Positions 15,904 to 25,349 of a DNA stretch of 64,000 nucleotides are shown piece by piece. The stretch covers positions 1-64,000 of the forward strand of contig NZ_KI421492.1 in NCBI RefSeq assembly GCF_000473065.1, read 5' to 3'. Under the pieces are notes generated by a model. The model worked only from the letters and a program-made list of their open reading frames with translations, was not told the origin of the DNA and ran no database searches. Position 1 is the first letter of the stretch. Every line of letters starts with the position of its first letter. The position numbers were made by a program, and so were the translations under genes. Source of the DNA: Bradyrhizobium sp. WSM1743 (GTDB taxonomy: Bacteria; Pseudomonadota; Alphaproteobacteria; Rhizobiales; Xanthobacteraceae).

Positions 15904-16629
15904 TCACACCATGTACTGGCCACCGTTGACCGTCAGCGTCGAGCCGGTGATGAAGCCGGACTCATCGGCCGCGAGGAACACGACAGCGCGGGCAATCTCC
16001 TCGGGCTCGCCAAGCCGGCTGGCCGGGATCTGCGGAATCACGTTCTTCTCCAAAACGTCTTTCGGCACCGCCTGCACCATTTCGGTGTTGATGTAGCCGG
16101 GGCAGATCGCATTGACGGTAATGCCGCCCTTGGCGTTCTCGAGCGCGAGCGCCTTGGTGAAGCCGATGTCGCCGGCTTTCGCCGCGGAATAGTTGACCTG
16201 ACCGAACTGCCCCTTCTGGCCGTTGATCGACGAGATCGAGATGATGCGGCCGAACTTGCGCGCGCGCATGCCCTCGATGACCTGGCGCGTCATGTTGAAC
16301 AGCGAGCCGAGATTGGTGTTGATGACGGCGTTCCACTGCTCGAGCGTCATCTTGTGGAAGGCGGTGTCGCGGGTGATGCCGGCATTGTTGACGAGCACCT
16401 CGATCGGCCCGAGATCGGCCTCGACCTTCTTCACGCCGTCGGCGCAGGCGTCGAAACTGCTGACGTCCCATTTGTAGACGGCGATGCCGGTCTCGGCCTT
16501 GAATTTCTCCGCGGCCGCATCATTGCCGGCATAGCTTGCCGCGACCTTGTAGCCGGCCGCCTTCAGCGCCTTGCTGATCGCAGCTCCGATGCCCCGCGTA
16601 CCACCCGTCACCAGTGCAACACGTGCCAT
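15904..16629 (-). CDS. phbB: acetoacetyl-CoA reductase
   Basis: A 241-residue short-chain dehydrogenase that reduces acetoacetyl-CoA to (R)-3-hydroxybutyryl-CoA for polyhydroxybutyrate. It has the NADPH motif TGGTRGIG (residues 8-15), NNAG, and the catalytic Ser (ISSINGQKGQFGQ) with YSAAK. The NGQKGQFGQVNYSAAKAG block is typical of PhbB. It lies downstream of phaA on the same strand, but a hairpin terminator lies between them, so it may have its own promoter. Confidence 0.95.
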   Translation of the reverse strand: MARVALVTGGTRGIGAAISKALKAAGYKVAASYAGNDAAAEKFKAETGIAVYKWDVSSFDACADGVKKVEADLGPIEVLVNNAGITRDTAFHKMTLEQWNAVINTNLGSLFNMTRQVIEGMRARKFGRIISISSINGQKGQFGQVNYSAAKAGDIGFTKALALENAKGGITVNAICPGYINTEMVQAVPKDVLEKNVIPQIPASRLGEPEEIARAVVFLAADESGFITGSTLTVNGGQYMV

Positions 16630-16721
16630 GTCGTATTCCTTCCCTTGGACTCTTCGGACGTTTCTGACGTGATCTTTTTTAACTACGGATTATGCGGGAC
16701 GTTTGACGGACATCAAGAACA

Positions 16722-16750
16722 AAACGCCCGGCGTGAGCCGGGCGTTTCTC
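16722..16750 (-). terminator. intrinsic terminator between phaA and phbB
   Basis: A perfect 11-base-pair stem, AAACGCCCGGC, loop GTGA, GCCGGGCGTTT. Read on the minus strand it is followed by TTGTTCTTG, fitting a terminator for phaA. It implies that phbB is transcribed mainly from its own promoter, in the 16630-16720 gap. Confidence 0.7.
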
Positions 16751-16870
16751 TTTAGTCGAGGCTTGCGGGGTTGCGAAGAATATTTGATTTGCAACCGCTG
16801 CTTTTTTAGTCGCGTGCAACGCACACGCTGACGTGTGCGGCGCACGCGTCAGCTGCGTGTCAGGTCGTCG

Positions 16871-18049
<1,179 letters not shown>

Positions 18050-18055
18050 GGGCAT

Positions 18056-18360
18056 CTCCTGGGGCTTGAGGTTCTTGTGAAGGGGCAGGCGGGGCTGGAA
18101 AGCAATCGCCAGTCTCGTCGGCCATCCTGTTAACGTCGTTGAGGCATGTCAATCGGCCGGGCACCGAATTCATACCGCAGCGCATTCAAAATAGCGTTCT
18201 TGGCGTTTCCGCAAGCAGGTTTTGCTGCCCGATTAACCGTGGCGCACAAAACGGTAGCGTGACCCCTTTGAAAATGCTTATTTTGTTGCGTTGCGTACTC
18301 TTCCCGCCCTGCGGCATGGCCCGCCGGGTTCCCGTTCTCCGCGCTTGCAAGTGAGAGCCC
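18056..18360. promoter_or_regulatory. phaA-phaR divergent control region
   Basis: A 305-base gap between divergently transcribed phaA and phaR, with no gene seen. It must hold promoters for both. An AT-rich stretch from about 18265 to 18300 contains TTGCGTTGCG at 18286-18295. PhaR proteins are known to bind TGC-rich sites and often repress their own gene, so this is a candidate operator, but the match is weak. Confidence 0.35.
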
Positions 18361-18951
18361 ATGGCGAAATCAGACCAACCCACCACCATCAAGAAATACG
18401 CGAACCGCCGGCTCTATAACACCGGAACGAGTACTTACGTGACGCTGGAAGACCTCGCCGCCATGGTCAAGGACGGCGAAGACTTCCTGGTCTACGACGC
18501 CAAGACCGGCGACGACATCACCCGCTCCGTGCTCGCCCAGATCATCTTCGAGCAGGAGAACAAGGCCGGCCAGAACCTGCTGCCGACCACCTTCCTCCGC
18601 CAGCTCATCCGCTTCTATGGCGACAGCATGCAGATGGTGGTGCCGAAATATCTGGAGCAGTCGATCGCGACGCTGACCCAGGAGCAAGAGAAGTTCCGCA
18701 AGCAGATTGCCAACACGCTGTCCGGCACTCCTTTTGCTCCGTTGGAGGAGCAAGTCCGCCGCAACATGGAGCTATTCCAGCAGACCTTCTCGATGTTCAA
18801 GCCGTTCGCAGCACCTCGTCCGGCCGCCACTCCCGAGCCGGAGCCCGATGCGAATGCCGAGGCGCCGAAGGACAGCAACATCGACGAGCTGCGCCAGCAG
18901 ATGAAGGAAATGCAGGAACGCCTCGAGCGGATGTCGAAGAAGGACGAATAG
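18361..18951 (+). CDS. phaR: polyhydroxyalkanoate synthesis repressor
   Basis: A 196-residue regulator of PHB granule formation. The N-terminal PHB/PHA accumulation DNA-binding domain starts TIKKYANRRLYNTGTSTYV. A second PHB_acc block (LLPTTFLRQLIRFYGDSMQ) and a Pro/Ala-rich linker with a C-terminal coiled coil (ELRQQMKEMQERLERM) follow. PhaR binds both PHB granules and DNA, releasing genes such as phasins when polymer accumulates. It is divergent from phaA, as in many rhizobia. Confidence 0.95.
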   Translation: MAKSDQPTTIKKYANRRLYNTGTSTYVTLEDLAAMVKDGEDFLVYDAKTGDDITRSVLAQIIFEQENKAGQNLLPTTFLRQLIRFYGDSMQMVVPKYLEQSIATLTQEQEKFRKQIANTLSGTPFAPLEEQVRRNMELFQQTFSMFKPFAAPRPAATPEPEPDANAEAPKDSNIDELRQQMKEMQERLERMSKKDE

Positions 18952-19060
18952 GTCCTCCGTTTCGTGCTGGCGCGTCCGCATGCGGCGGGCGCGCGAATTG
19001 CCAGTTGATCCCGGCGGCACCGCTTACGCGCTGCCGTCCCCGGCCAAGGCCGGAGCCACC

Positions 19061-19681
19061 ATGTCTGACCGCACCATGCACTGGGAGAACGTCTACGCTA
19101 CCAAGGGCGAGACGGAGGTCAGCTGGTATCAGGAGAGACCGACGACCTCGCTCGAGATGATCCGCGCGGCCAAATCCGATCATGAAGCGGCGATCATCGA
19201 TGTCGGCGGCGGTGCTTCGCGGCTGGTCGATGCGCTGCTTCAAGACGGATACCGCCGTCTCGCCGTGCTGGACCTCTCCGCCAACGCGCTCGACGTGGCG
19301 AAGAAGCGCATCGGCCAGGCCGCTTCAACGGTCGACTGGATCGTCGCCGACGTCACGACATGGCAGCCGGCCAAGATCTACGACGTCTGGCACGATCGCG
19401 CTGCGTTTCACTTCCTGACCGATGCCCGCGACAGGGCCGCTTACGTCGAGCGCCTGCGCTCGGCGGTTGGCCCCGGCGGACAAGTCATCATCGCGACGTT
19501 TGCACCCGATGGTCCTGAGAAATGCAGCGGCCTGCCGGTGCAGCGCCACAACAGCGCCAGCCTTGCGGCGGAGCTTGGTCGAGAGTTCGAGCTGGTCGAG
19601 ACGCGACGCGAGACGCATCACACGCCGTGGCAATCGACGCAGGCGTTTCAGTTCAGCCGGTTTCGGAGGCGCGGCTCATAA
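19061..19681 (+). CDS. class I SAM-dependent methyltransferase
   Basis: A 206-residue methyltransferase beginning MSDRTMHWENVYATKGETEV, a start shared by a family of trans-aconitate/thiopurine-like methyltransferases (HWxxVYxxKxxxEVSWYQ). Motif I is IIDVGGGASRLVDALL. The substrate is unknown. The ATG at 19061 is chosen because the preceding in-frame residues are not conserved. It follows phaR on the same strand by about 110 bases. Confidence 0.85.
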   Translation: MSDRTMHWENVYATKGETEVSWYQERPTTSLEMIRAAKSDHEAAIIDVGGGASRLVDALLQDGYRRLAVLDLSANALDVAKKRIGQAASTVDWIVADVTTWQPAKIYDVWHDRAAFHFLTDARDRAAYVERLRSAVGPGGQVIIATFAPDGPEKCSGLPVQRHNSASLAAELGREFELVETRRETHHTPWQSTQAFQFSRFRRRGS

Positions 19682-19730
19682 GCACGCGACGTGCGCTCGA
19701 ATTTGTGGATTCTCGATGCTCCCACAAGCT

Positions 19731-19810
19731 CGTCATTGCGAGCGCAGCGAAGCAATCCAGACTGCCACCGCGGAGGGATTCTGGATTGCTTCGCTGCGCT
19801 CGCAATGACG
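19731..19810. repeat. 30-base-pair perfect inverted repeat (family C)
   Basis: The left arm starts CGTCATTGCGAGCGCAGCGA and the right arm ends TCGCTGCGCTCGCAATGACG. The arms are 30 bases each, perfectly complementary, around a 20-base loop. The element separates the convergent methyltransferase and aminotransferase genes and could also act as a two-way terminator. This kind of palindrome is common between genes in Bradyrhizobium and Rhodopseudomonas. Confidence 0.85.
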
Positions 19811-19832
19811 AGTCCGCAGAAACAGCGCGAGC

Positions 19833-20720
19833 CTACGCCGCAAGCTTCACCGCATGCGCAAAGTCCCAATAGAGCTTTCGCGCCTTGGTGTAGAACGGGC
19901 CCGGCTTCAGCTCGCGCTCGTCGATGCGGATCACCGGCGCGACCTTTGCGAAATTGCCGGTTGAAAAGATCTCGTCGGCGGCCAGGAAATCGGCATAGCG
20001 CAGCGTCTTTTCGATCACGGTGACGCCGTCGCCGCGAAGCAGGCTGATGACGCGCTGGCGCGTGATGCCGTTGAGGAAGGTGCCGTTCGGCACCGGCGTG
20101 AACACCACGCCATCCTTGGCCATGAACACGTTGGAATTGCCGAACTCTGCGACATTGCCGAGCATGTCGAGCATCAGCGCGTTCTGGAAGCCGCGCGAAG
20201 CAGCTTCCGCGAGCGCACGCGAATTGTTCGGATAGAGGCAGGCGGCCTTGGCCTCAACCGGCGCGCATTCGGCCGTCGGCCTGCGGAACGGCGACAACGT
20301 GATGGCGTTGCCGACGGGCTTTGGCATCGGCGCCTCGTAGATGCACAGGCACCAATTGGTGGTCTCGGGGTCGAACAGCACGCCGCCGCCGCTCCCGTTC
20401 TGCGCCCAGTACATCGGACGGATATAGAGCTCGGCATTCGCCGCAAAGCGCGCGATGCCTTCGTTCGCGAGCGTCAGCCAAGTGTCGGTATCGACCACCG
20501 GCTTCAGGCCGAAATTGATCGCGGACTGATTGGCGCGGGCGACGTGACGGTCGAGATCGGGCACGACACCCTCGAACGCACGCGCACCATCGAACACGAC
20601 CGAGCCGAGCCAGGCCGCATGCGTGCGCGGGCCCATGATCGGCACATTGCCGTCGTGCCATTTGCCCTCGAAGAAGGTCCAGCTCGGCGAATACTCGATG
20701 GACTTCTTGATCTCGGCCAT
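19833..20720 (-). CDS. ilvE: branched-chain amino acid aminotransferase (class IV)
   Basis: A 295-residue fold-type IV PLP aminotransferase. The PLP lysine is in APVEAKAACLYPNNSRAL, with the conserved EFGNSNVFMAKDG and FLNGITRQRVISLL segments. It is annotated as the branched-chain enzyme by overall pattern; related class IV enzymes with other specificities (D-amino acid or R-amine) share these motifs, so the symbol is provisional. The start MAEIKKS at 20720 is preferred over a codon ten residues upstream. It is divergent from the esterase gene. Confidence 0.82.
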   Translation of the reverse strand: MAEIKKSIEYSPSWTFFEGKWHDGNVPIMGPRTHAAWLGSVVFDGARAFEGVVPDLDRHVARANQSAINFGLKPVVDTDTWLTLANEGIARFAANAELYIRPMYWAQNGSGGGVLFDPETTNWCLCIYEAPMPKPVGNAITLSPFRRPTAECAPVEAKAACLYPNNSRALAEAASRGFQNALMLDMLGNVAEFGNSNVFMAKDGVVFTPVPNGTFLNGITRQRVISLLRGDGVTVIEKTLRYADFLAADEIFSTGNFAKVAPVIRIDERELKPGPFYTKARKLYWDFAHAVKLAA

Positions 20721-20861
20721 GACCGGCGTCTCCCTGCAATATCCGGGCACTATTATCCCGATTTCTAAAGGATTCGCTGCGGAATTTGGGCACCCTCCCC
20801 CTCCAGGGGAGGGTAAGACAGAACAAACCGGCTATAGTATCGAACACGATACGGAGTGCCC

Positions 20862-21797
20862 ATGCCGCTCGATCCGCTCGCAGAGCGTTTGTTGACCATG
20901 ATGGCTGCGGCTGGGCCGCAAGCACGGAGCCGGCCCAGCGTCGAAGCGCGCCGGCAGTCGCTGGCGAAGCTGATGCAGTTCGCGCGCACTGAGGCGCCTG
21001 ACGTGACCGCGTCCGACGGCATGCTGCCCGGCCCTGGCGGAGAACTCCCCTATCGTCTCTATTCACCCGCTTCTGCCGGCGAATCCGCGCCGGGCTTCGT
21101 GTTCTTCCATGGTGGCGGCCTCGTCGCCGGCAGCATTGCCACGCATGACCGCATCGCCGCGGCGCTTGCGCATGCGACCGGATGCCGCCTGGTCTCGGTC
21201 GACTACCGACTCGCACCCGAGCACAAGTTTCCAGCGGCCGTGGACGATGCGATCGCCGCGACCGAATGGGTGGCGCGAGAGGCGGCATCGCTCGGCATCG
21301 ATGCCGAGCGGCTGGTGGTCGGGGGCGATTCCGCCGGCGCCACATTGGCGGCGATCGTGTGCCAGGAGGCTTTGCAAAATGCCGGCCTCTCGATCGTGGC
21401 GCAATGCCTGATCTGCCCGGTACTGGATTTCGAGGAGACCTCGCCCTCGCGCGAGGAATTCGCGGAAGGACACCTGATCGACCGTATCACGATCGAGGCC
21501 GATCTTTCCGACTATCTGCCTCGCGGCATCGACACCGCCGATCCGCGCGTCTCTCCGTTGCGCGCGACACGGCTCACCGGCCTGCCGCCCGCGATCATCC
21601 ACACCGCCGAGTACGATCCGATGCGCGACGAAGGCAATGCCTATGCCCGCAAGCTGCTCGCCGCGGGCGTCGCCGTCGAGCATGTCTGCCACGACGGCAT
21701 GGTTCACAATTTCCACGCCATGGGCGCAATCCTGCCGCAGGCGCAGCTCGTGCTGTCGCAGATCGGCGAGCAGGTGCGGAGGGCGGTGAAGACCTGA
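20862..21797 (+). CDS. alpha/beta hydrolase, hormone-sensitive lipase family
   Basis: A 311-residue esterase of the HSL (bacterial family IV) type. It has the oxyanion motif FFHGGGLVAGS, the nucleophile elbow GGDSAGATLA, an acid in AEYDPMRDEG and the catalytic His in DGMVHNFHAMG. The substrate is probably a short-chain ester but is not predictable. The ATG at 20862 has GGAG five bases upstream; a GTG two codons earlier is also open. It is divergent from the aminotransferase gene. Confidence 0.88.
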   Translation: MPLDPLAERLLTMMAAAGPQARSRPSVEARRQSLAKLMQFARTEAPDVTASDGMLPGPGGELPYRLYSPASAGESAPGFVFFHGGGLVAGSIATHDRIAAALAHATGCRLVSVDYRLAPEHKFPAAVDDAIAATEWVAREAASLGIDAERLVVGGDSAGATLAAIVCQEALQNAGLSIVAQCLICPVLDFEETSPSREEFAEGHLIDRITIEADLSDYLPRGIDTADPRVSPLRATRLTGLPPAIIHTAEYDPMRDEGNAYARKLLAAGVAVEHVCHDGMVHNFHAMGAILPQAQLVLSQIGEQVRRAVKT

Positions 21798-21806
21798 GAG
21801 CGCGAA

Positions 21807-22055
21807 TCACGCGCGCGCGTCGAGCACGGCCCTGGCTGCGACGACATATTCAGGCCAATGCGTATCCGCATAACGCTGGGCTTGACGCGCACAGGTGACA
21901 TCCGGCGCATGGGCTGCTGCAATCATGCGCGCAAAGCGCTCTTCGGCCACAGTCGTGTCGTCGTTGGCAAGCGGCGGCACAGCGGCCATCACTGCGGGGG
22001 GGGCCACGGCGAGCCCCGCAAGTCCGGCAAGCAAGATGCGGCGTGACGTCTTCAT
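21807..22055 (-). CDS. small exported hypothetical protein
   Basis: An 82-residue protein starting MKTSRRILLAGLAGLAVAPP. A basic N-terminus with twin arginines and a hydrophobic stretch ending around AVMAAV looks like a signal peptide, possibly Tat-dependent. The mature part is short, with one Cys (DVTCARQAQRY) and a Tyr/Trp segment. I do not recognise a family. The start at 22055 is ten bases after an AGGA; an ATG three codons upstream is also possible. It converges with the esterase gene. Confidence 0.6.
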   Translation of the reverse strand: MKTSRRILLAGLAGLAVAPPAVMAAVPPLANDDTTVAEERFARMIAAAHAPDVTCARQAQRYADTHWPEYVVAARAVLDARA

Positions 22056-22182
22056 GGCTGTCATTTCCTGTTGTCCTGCCCTGTTGCCTTGCTCTTCGAT
22101 AGTGGGTGGCGAATGCGTCACCATGACGACCGCAAGGTAGCGCTTCGCCGCCCCCCGGTCCAGAAGCCGCGAGAGCGGGAAG

Positions 22183-22743
22183 CTAATCCGGCACCGGCAC
22201 ATCGAAGGTATTGAGCGTGACCGAGACCATGCAGTAGATGCCGACGAGATAAGACAGCTCGGCCGCGCCATGCTCGCCGAATTCCTTCACGGCCGCGCGC
22301 CAGGTCAGTTCCGGCAGTACGCCACCGCCGACCAGTGCCGAGGCCATGTCATAGGCGACCGCCTCCTGCTTGGTGAGGTCCACCGGCCGCTGCCCGGCGA
22401 CGATGGTCGCGAGCTTCTCGTCCGAGAGACCGCGCTGTTCGGCCACCAGCACATGGGCATAGAGCTCGTAGCCGGAACGGAAATGCGAGCCAGTGACGAG
22501 AATCGCGACCTCGCGGACGGCAGCAGGCAGCAGTGGGTTCGACGCGATCGCCTTGACCAGCTCCCACACCGGCTTGCCGAAGCGCGGCTCGCGGATCCAG
22601 GGATTCCAGGGTCCGAGCAGCGCGCCGTCGTCGCGCATGTTCACAAAACCCTTGAAATGATCCTTGATGCCGGCTCGCATGTCGTCATAGAGCGGCTTTT
22701 GCTCGTCGGTCAGCTCTTTCGGATCGAGAATGGGAAGGCGCAC
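22183..22743 (-). CDS. carboxymuconolactone decarboxylase family (AhpD-like) protein
   Basis: A 186-residue protein of the CMD/AhpD fold. The helical core includes REVAILVTGSHFRSGYELYAHVLVAEQRGLS, where classical CMD enzymes have a metal or thiol site; no CxxC pair is present, so AhpD-type peroxidase activity is unlikely. Related proteins sit in many catabolic and detoxification contexts without known activity. It lies upstream of the small exported protein gene on the same strand and is divergent from the orphan gene at 22899. Confidence 0.8.
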   Translation of the reverse strand: MRLPILDPKELTDEQKPLYDDMRAGIKDHFKGFVNMRDDGALLGPWNPWIREPRFGKPVWELVKAIASNPLLPAAVREVAILVTGSHFRSGYELYAHVLVAEQRGLSDEKLATIVAGQRPVDLTKQEAVAYDMASALVGGGVLPELTWRAAVKEFGEHGAAELSYLVGIYCMVSVTLNTFDVPVPD

Positions 22744-22898
22744 GGTGGGGTCTCCTCATTGATAAGAGGTGAAGGTCGCTTGCATAGGCATGCAAGGCAA
22801 GTGAAGTTGCCGTGACGGCTGTGCGATTTTACAGGTGGTGTAGAGACGTCACCACAACCATGATATGTCCCAGCATCTTGTCATCGGCGAGTCATCAA

Positions 22899-23474
22899 AT
22901 GACCGATCTAATCGTCGGCCTCGATAGTTGGGTTATTCAGGACGGCAACTACGGCGATTTCGCACAAGCGACAAACGTCTCATTCGCGCTTGAATTCTGC
23001 CCGCTAGTCCCACTTCCGAAGTGCGGTCGGTTTGACCGCAGAGCTCCGTCACTTAAGCAAATCGTGGAGAGTTCTTACCAAGTTGTTGGCCAGGTTGTGC
23101 ACGCACAAGATGATTGGTGGGTACTGGACGCAGGAATTCTCATGTATTGCGACGGAAAACCCCCTGACAATGTTCGCCTGGACGCCTGGTTGGAAGGACT
23201 AATCTTCATCGGAGTAGACCCATTCTTTTACTTCGAAAGTCATGCGTACCAGCCAGGCGCGCCCGCCTTGGTCTACGATTGGCACATCGACAAGATAGAA
23301 ATGGAGACAGGCCCTTTCATCGAAACGAAACCAAAGCACTTTGAACGAGATCCCGCGAAATGCGGATGGAAAGAGGTGGCCAAGACCGACGCGTGGCGCG
23401 AACAAGGGCCTTATCGGCTCCACTGCACGCGTCTAGGTGGGCCGCGCGCAGCCCAGAGCAGGCGCCGTCCCTGA
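22899..23474 (+). CDS. hypothetical protein, AT-richer orphan
   Basis: A 191-residue protein starting MTDLIVGLDSWVIQDGNYGD. No family is recognised. It is rich in aromatic and acidic residues (DDWWVLDAGILMY, PFFYFESHAY, YDWHIDKIEME), with three scattered Cys and no signal peptide or membrane segment. The composition looks like a real globular protein. The DNA is visibly lower in G+C than its neighbours (30 of 60 bases from 22921), which suggests recent acquisition. Starts further upstream (ATG 22860 or 22812) are open, and no strong ribosome-binding site decides between them. Confidence 0.65.
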   Translation: MTDLIVGLDSWVIQDGNYGDFAQATNVSFALEFCPLVPLPKCGRFDRRAPSLKQIVESSYQVVGQVVHAQDDWWVLDAGILMYCDGKPPDNVRLDAWLEGLIFIGVDPFFYFESHAYQPGAPALVYDWHIDKIEMETGPFIETKPKHFERDPAKCGWKEVAKTDAWREQGPYRLHCTRLGGPRAAQSRRRP

Positions 23475-23499
23475 TCGACGCATTGCGAGGTCTGACCGG

Positions 23500-23979
23500 T
23501 CAAAACTCCAGCGGCGCGTTGTCGACGACTTCCTTCATCACGAAAAAGGTGCGGGTCTGGCGCACGCCGGGCAGCGCGATGAGCTGCTCGCCGTGGATGC
23601 GGTTGAAGTCCTCCATGTCGCCGACGCGGATCTTCAGGAAGTAGTCGAAATCGCCGGCGACGAGGTGGCAGTCGAGCACGAATTTCAACTTCGCAATCGC
23701 CTGTTCGAAGGTGGCAAAGCTCTCCGGGGTGGAGCGATCGAGCACGACGCCGACCATCACCAGCGCCCCCTTCCCGACCTTCTTCGGCGCGACCATGGCA
23801 CGGACGGCGGCGATGAAGCCGTCCTCGAACAGGCGCTGGGTGCGACGGTGGCAGGTGGCGGGGCTGATCGCGACGGTCTCGGCCAGCTCGGCGTTGCTGA
23901 GCCGGCCGTTATTCTGCAGCAATCTCAGGATCTTAAGGTCGACACGGTCAAGCCGGGCTGGCACGGAAGATACTTTCAT
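23500..23979 (-). CDS. acdR: Lrp/AsnC family regulator of ACC deaminase
   Basis: A 159-residue Lrp-type regulator: an N-terminal winged helix (LDRVDLKILRLLQNNGRLSN, then SPATCHRRTQRLFEDGFI) and a C-terminal RAM/ligand domain (LVMVGVVLDRS, HLVAGDFDYFLKIRV). It is divergent from acdS with about 146 bases between, the arrangement known for AcdR, which activates acdS when ACC is present. The regulatory role is from the family and position, not from a binding site I can prove. Confidence 0.88.
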   Translation of the reverse strand: MKVSSVPARLDRVDLKILRLLQNNGRLSNAELAETVAISPATCHRRTQRLFEDGFIAAVRAMVAPKKVGKGALVMVGVVLDRSTPESFATFEQAIAKLKFVLDCHLVAGDFDYFLKIRVGDMEDFNRIHGEQLIALPGVRQTRTFFVMKEVVDNAPLEF

Positions 23980-24125
23980 TTATGATGCACAATCTGGAAG
24001 AAACCTTACTCCCTGGCTATCCCTGTGCAAGTAATCTACAGGCCGAGTGCCATATTCGAGAGCACATTTTTCCCGAGCGGTGCTAGCTCCGTTCCCCAGA
24101 CGCCACCGCCAACCGGGATGACCCC
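23980..24125. promoter_or_regulatory. acdR-acdS divergent promoter region
   Basis: A 146-base AT-richer gap between two divergent genes. ATTTATGATGCACAATCTGG next to the acdR start and AGTGCCATATTCGAGAGCAC nearer acdS are AT-rich stretches of the kind Lrp proteins bind. No sigma-54 -24/-12 element (GG-N10-GC) or NifA upstream site is obvious, unlike acdS genes on some symbiosis islands. Confidence 0.4.
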
Positions 24126-25142
24126 ATGATGCTGGAAAAATTCGCGCGCTATCCGCTGACCTTCGGCCCGACGCCGATCGAGAAACTGGAGCGGCTGTCA
24201 AAACATCTCGGCGGCAATGTCGAGATCTATGCCAAGCGCGAGGACTGCAATTCCGGCCTCGCTTATGGCGGCAACAAGCTGCGCAAGCTCGAATACATCG
24301 TTCCCGATGCGATCGCCTCCAACGCCGATACGCTGGTCTCGATCGGCGGCGTGCAATCGAACCACACCCGCATGATCGCCGCCGTCGCCGCCAAGCTCGG
24401 CATGAAGTGCCGCCTGGTCCAAGAAGCCTGGGTGCCGCACGAGGACGCCGTCTATGACCGCGTCGGCAACATCATGCTCTCGCGCATCATGGGCGCCGAC
24501 GTGCGCCTGGTCGACGACGGCTTCGACATCGGCATCCGCAAGAGCTGGGAGCAGGCGATCGAGGAGGTGAAGGCGGCGGGCGGCAAGCCCTATGCGATTC
24601 CCGCCGGCGCCTCCGTGCACAAGTTCGGCGGCCTCGGCTATGTCGGCTTCGCCGAGGAGGTGCGCAAGCAGGAGAAAGAGCTCGGCTTCAAGTTCGACTA
24701 CATCATCGTCTGCACCGTCACCGGCTCTACCCATGCCGGCATGCTGGTCGGCTTCGCCGCCGACGGCCGCGCGCGGAAGGTGATCGGCATCGACGCCTCC
24801 TTCACGCCTGATCAGACCAAGGCACAGGTGCTCTCGATCGCGCAGAACACCGCTGAGCTTGTCGAGCTCGGCAAGGAGATTGTCGCCGACGACGTCGTGC
24901 TGATCGAGGACTACGCCTATCCCGCCTATGGCGTGCCTTCGGAGGAGACCAAGGAGGCGATCCGCCTCACCGCGCGTCTCGAAGCCATGATCACCGACCC
25001 CGTCTACGAGGGCAAGTCGATGCAGGGGCTGATCGATCTTGCGAAGAAGGGCTATTTCGAGAAGGGCGCGAAGATCCTCTACGCCCATCTCGGCGGCGCG
25101 CCAGCGCTGAACGGCTATGGTTACGCGTTCCGGAACGGGTGA
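24126..25142 (+). CDS. acdS: 1-aminocyclopropane-1-carboxylate (ACC) deaminase
   Basis: A 338-residue PLP enzyme that splits ACC, the plant ethylene precursor, to 2-oxobutyrate and ammonia, letting plant-associated bacteria lower host ethylene. With the start at 24126 the residues fall on the known numbering: PLP lysine K51 (YGGNKLRK), S78/N79 (VQSNH), Y294-E295 (DPVYEGKSM) and L322 (YAHLGGAPA). E295 and L322 separate true ACC deaminases from the similar D-cysteine desulfhydrases, so the call is firm. The neighbouring acdR supports it. A second ATG lies one codon in. Confidence 0.97.
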   Translation: MMLEKFARYPLTFGPTPIEKLERLSKHLGGNVEIYAKREDCNSGLAYGGNKLRKLEYIVPDAIASNADTLVSIGGVQSNHTRMIAAVAAKLGMKCRLVQEAWVPHEDAVYDRVGNIMLSRIMGADVRLVDDGFDIGIRKSWEQAIEEVKAAGGKPYAIPAGASVHKFGGLGYVGFAEEVRKQEKELGFKFDYIIVCTVTGSTHAGMLVGFAADGRARKVIGIDASFTPDQTKAQVLSIAQNTAELVELGKEIVADDVVLIEDYAYPAYGVPSEETKEAIRLTARLEAMITDPVYEGKSMQGLIDLAKKGYFEKGAKILYAHLGGAPALNGYGYAFRNG

Positions 25143-25173
25143 ATGAGGGCGTAGCTCTCGCCTCCTCTCCACT

Positions 25174-25328
25174 GTCGTCCCGGGCAAGCGTCAGCGCAGA
25201 CCCGGGACCCATACGCCGTAGCAATCGTTTGCGAAGACTCGTGGTTGCCAGCGTACCGCAGCAACTTCGTCTGTGGTTATGGATCCCGGATCGGCGCGCG
25301 CTTTGGGCGCGCTTGTCCGGGATGACGA
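25174..25328. repeat. intergenic repeat with CCGGGA-type arms (family E)
   Basis: Left arm GTCGTCCCGGGCAAGCG, with CAGACCCGGGACCCATA just inside it, and right arm ATGGATCCCGGATCGG followed by GCGCGCTTGTCCGGGATGAC, form an overall inverted structure between acdS and recQ. The ends resemble family A (GTCATCCCGGG) but the interior differs. Confidence 0.6.
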
Positions 25329-25349
25329 TGTGGGGAATAGGACGCAGCC

